DNA of 64,000 nt from DATKPC01 sp035524275 (GTDB taxonomy: Bacteria; Pseudomonadota; Gammaproteobacteria; Burkholderiales; Burkholderiaceae_F), in assembly GCA_035524275.1 (NCBI GenBank), contig DATKPC010000078.1:1-64000 (forward strand), written 5' to 3'. Shown here piece after piece: positions 62,179-64,000 of this stretch. A program made the translations under genes and the position numbers. Within the stretch, counting starts at the first letter, position 1, and each line of letters begins with the position of its first letter. The notes beneath the pieces were generated by a model. That model made no database searches, was not told the origin of the DNA, and saw only the letters and a list, made by a program, of their open reading frames with translations.

Positions 62179-62967
62179 TCATCGGATGATGAACATCGCG
62201 ACCGTCAACGCGAGTCCGATGACGACGACGGCGAGACGCAGCGCCCGCTCGTTCACGCGGTGCAGCAGGCGCACACCGAGCGCGCCACCGGCCATCGAGG
62301 CCGCCGCGCCCACCGCGGCCTGCCACCAGCCGATGGCGCTCGAGAACACGAAGACGAGCACGGCGGCCGCATTCATCGCGGCCGCGAGAATGTTCTTCGT
62401 CGCCCCCGCCTTGCGGATCGCCATCCCGGCCAGCGTCAGGGCCGCCAGCATCAGGAAACCGATCCCGCCGCCGAAGTAGCCGCCGTAGATGCTGATGCCC
62501 GCCTGCATCAGGAGCGACGCGCGGCGATCGATGCGATGCGCCGCATCGGCGGCGACGGGCCGCCGCCAGAAACTGCCGTAGGCAAACAGCAGCGTCGCGA
62601 ACAGGATGAGCCAGGGGACCATCCGGGCAAACACGTTCGACGGCGTCAGCAGCAGCAGGATCGCGCCCACCGAGCCGCCGAACAGGCTGACGATGAACAT
62701 CTCCCGGAACGACAGGTTCGGCGCGTCGCCCGCCATCCCGCGGCCGGCGAACCCCGTGCTCACCTGCATCGGAAACAGCGCGAGCGTCGAGGTGATGTTC
62801 GCCGCGCGCGCGTCCAGACCCGTCAGCAGCAGCGCCGGAAAGGTCAGGAACGAACCGCCGCCGGCGAGGGCGTTCAAGACCCCCGCAGCGACGAACGCCA
62901 TGGCAAGAACGACCCAGGACCCCATATCCGCATCGACCGCCACGCCGTCGACCCCGACCCGATTCAC
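62179..62967 (-). CDS. TauE/SafE family membrane permease
   Basis: The product has 262 residues from a GTG with GGAG just upstream; an ATG at 62925 (MGSWVV) is the alternative. It has eight or so hydrophobic segments, the motif GVLNALAGGGSFLTFPALL and the second-half repeat IYGGYFGGGIGFLML. The family exports sulfite, sulfonates or other organic anions. The gene precedes the Mn exporter on the same strand with a 192-base spacer. Confidence 0.9.
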   Translation of the reverse strand: MNRVGVDGVAVDADMGSWVVLAMAFVAAGVLNALAGGGSFLTFPALLLTGLDARAANITSTLALFPMQVSTGFAGRGMAGDAPNLSFREMFIVSLFGGSVGAILLLLTPSNVFARMVPWLILFATLLFAYGSFWRRPVAADAAHRIDRRASLLMQAGISIYGGYFGGGIGFLMLAALTLAGMAIRKAGATKNILAAAMNAAAVLVFVFSSAIGWWQAAVGAAASMAGGALGVRLLHRVNERALRLAVVVIGLALTVAMFIIR

Positions 62968-63202
62968 GGCGCTCCGTTCGAACGCGCTTCTCCTTTCGGC
63001 GCGGCGTTGATGTCGCGAAGGATGCTATCGCAGAACGCGTTGGCGCGTGCCGCACGCTTCCCCGGGGCAGGACCAGGCCGCATCGTGAGTACCGACATGC
63101 GATGCGGACTTCGCCGCTGGACGCGCCGGTTGTCCTCGATTAGGGTTACGTCCCTCAGCGATGGTGGCGCCGCATGAATCGCATCCACGGCGGGGAGACG
63201 AC

Positions 63203-64000
63203 GTGTTTCGGACCCGATATCTCGATTTCCAAGAACTCGACGCGCAACTCGAGGCCTGGGCGGCCCGCCGACCGGACATCGTCCGGAAGACCTCTCTCGG
63301 GACGACGCCCGAAGGCCGAGCGATCCCGCTGCTGCTGATCGGCCGCGAGCCGGATGGGCCGCGGCCGGCCGTCTGGGTCGATGGCAACATGCACGCGGGC
63401 GAGCTGTGCGGCTCGAGCGTCGCGCTCGCGATTGCCGAAGACGTGATCGCGATCCACGAGGGCCGCGACGAGGCCGGCGGCAAGCCGTTGTCCGCAGCAG
63501 CTTGCGAAGCGCTACGCGATGCCCACGTCTACGTGCTTCCGCGGATGGCGCCCGACGGAGCAGAGCGCGTCCTGAAAGTGGGACGGTACGTGCGTTCCAG
63601 CCCGCTCGATGATCGCGCGGTGCGCGGCCATCCGCACTGGGAGGCGACCGACGTCGACGGCGACGGCCACGCCGGCGTGATGCGGCGCGTCGAGCCCGAT
63701 GGCGAACTCGTCGAGCTGCGCGACGAGCATGGGGTGACGCTGGATCCCCCCGTTCTCGTGCCGCGCGCGCCCGACGACGACGGGCCGTACTACAAGCTTT
63801 ATCCGGAAGGATTCATCGCGAACCACGACGGCCGCAGCGTGCCGGACCCGTATTTCCTGTCGGACAATCCGTACGACTTCAACCGGAATTTTCCGCACGG
63901 CTGGGTTCCGGAGCCGGACCAGGCCGGCGCCGGACGCTATCCGGGCAGCGCGCCGGAGACCCGCGCGGTGCTCGACTTCGCGACGCGGCATCCGAATATC
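63203..64000 (+). CDS. M14 family zinc carboxypeptidase (cut by window end)
   Basis: 266 codons are present and the gene is still open at the right edge. It starts at a GTG with GGGGAG upstream. The zinc-binding motif is HAGE (His64, Glu67) in DGNMHAGELCG, and the substrate-binding segment is PYDFNRNFPHGW. No signal peptide is visible. M14 enzymes remove C-terminal residues or process peptidoglycan peptides. The third zinc ligand and the catalytic glutamate would lie beyond the window. Confidence 0.88.
   Translation, partial: MFRTRYLDFQELDAQLEAWAARRPDIVRKTSLGTTPEGRAIPLLLIGREPDGPRPAVWVDGNMHAGELCGSSVALAIAEDVIAIHEGRDEAGGKPLSAAACEALRDAHVYVLPRMAPDGAERVLKVGRYVRSSPLDDRAVRGHPHWEATDVDGDGHAGVMRRVEPDGELVELRDEHGVTLDPPVLVPRAPDDDGPYYKLYPEGFIANHDGRSVPDPYFLSDNPYDFNRNFPHGWVPEPDQAGAGRYPGSAPETRAVLDFATRHPNI

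Noticed and set aside
60250..63177. A 975-codon plus-strand frame across the TPP enzyme, Mn exporter and TauE genes
   Set aside because: Three minus-strand genes with clear motifs lie opposite; the frame's product is compositionally biased and unrecognisable.
1..64000. CRISPR arrays, tRNA or rRNA genes, insertion sequences, prophage genes
   Set aside because: No regular direct-repeat arrays, cloverleaf-like sequences, rRNA segments, transposase or phage motifs were recognised. Tool-based scans could still find a tRNA that I missed.

Overview
The window is GC-rich, densely packed bacterial DNA. A phasin, a wax ester synthase, a fused LivM-LivG protein, a RegBA pair and a homoprotocatechuate (hpa) cluster together suggest a free-living, metabolically versatile betaproteobacterium of Burkholderiales type. 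That placement is inference. I saw no rRNA, tRNA, CRISPR array, transposase or prophage. About sixty protein genes are supported, and the last one (M14 peptidase) runs off the right edge.

Layout. 1-10.8 kb is a storage-lipid block: a TPR protein, a TetR regulator, a patatin lipase and a phasin on the minus strand; a two-domain fatty acyl-CoA reductase and an acyl-CoA ligase on the plus strand; a wax ester synthase/DGAT (minus); and a GMC alcohol oxidoreductase (plus). Both divergent promoter regions carry the same 19-bp dyad, so the TetR protein probably controls the whole block. 10.8-20.2 kb holds rmuC, a truncated globin, an FtsX-type permease, a livHMGF importer lacking its binding protein, and a cation/proton antiporter. 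20.3-27.1 kb holds paiB, a Spy-like protein, a small unknown, a sedolisin protease with a poly-proline tail, and a TlpA-RegB-RegA redox-signalling operon. 27.1-33.7 kb pairs dgcA-dgcN with a polar amino acid ABC importer (probable D-glutamate use), followed by an esterase.

33.8-38.2 kb has a divergent pair, a PQQ/haem alcohol dehydrogenase and a di-haem peroxidase-like protein, around an unusually AT-rich spacer. 39.4-43.1 kb is an MFS transporter with glucarate dehydratase and a keto-deoxy-glucarate-type aldolase. 44-51.4 kb is a nearly complete meta-cleavage pathway for homoprotocatechuate (hpaE, G1, G2, H, I, F, D, R), with two matching palindromes that are likely HpaR operators. The hydroxylase genes hpaBC are not in the window. 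51.4-64 kb is a mixed region: a PLP dehydratase, an OsmC-DsrE-MBL group with an AT-rich dyad in front, an orphan-looking two-component pair, an NAD(P)-binding protein, a secreted lipase, a HicA-like protein, a TPP enzyme, a Mn exporter family protein, a TauE/SafE permease and an M14 carboxypeptidase.

A 53-bp GC-rich hairpin repeat occurs in intergenic DNA at four places. Start codons were chosen by ribosome binding site and family alignment from memory. No database search was run.
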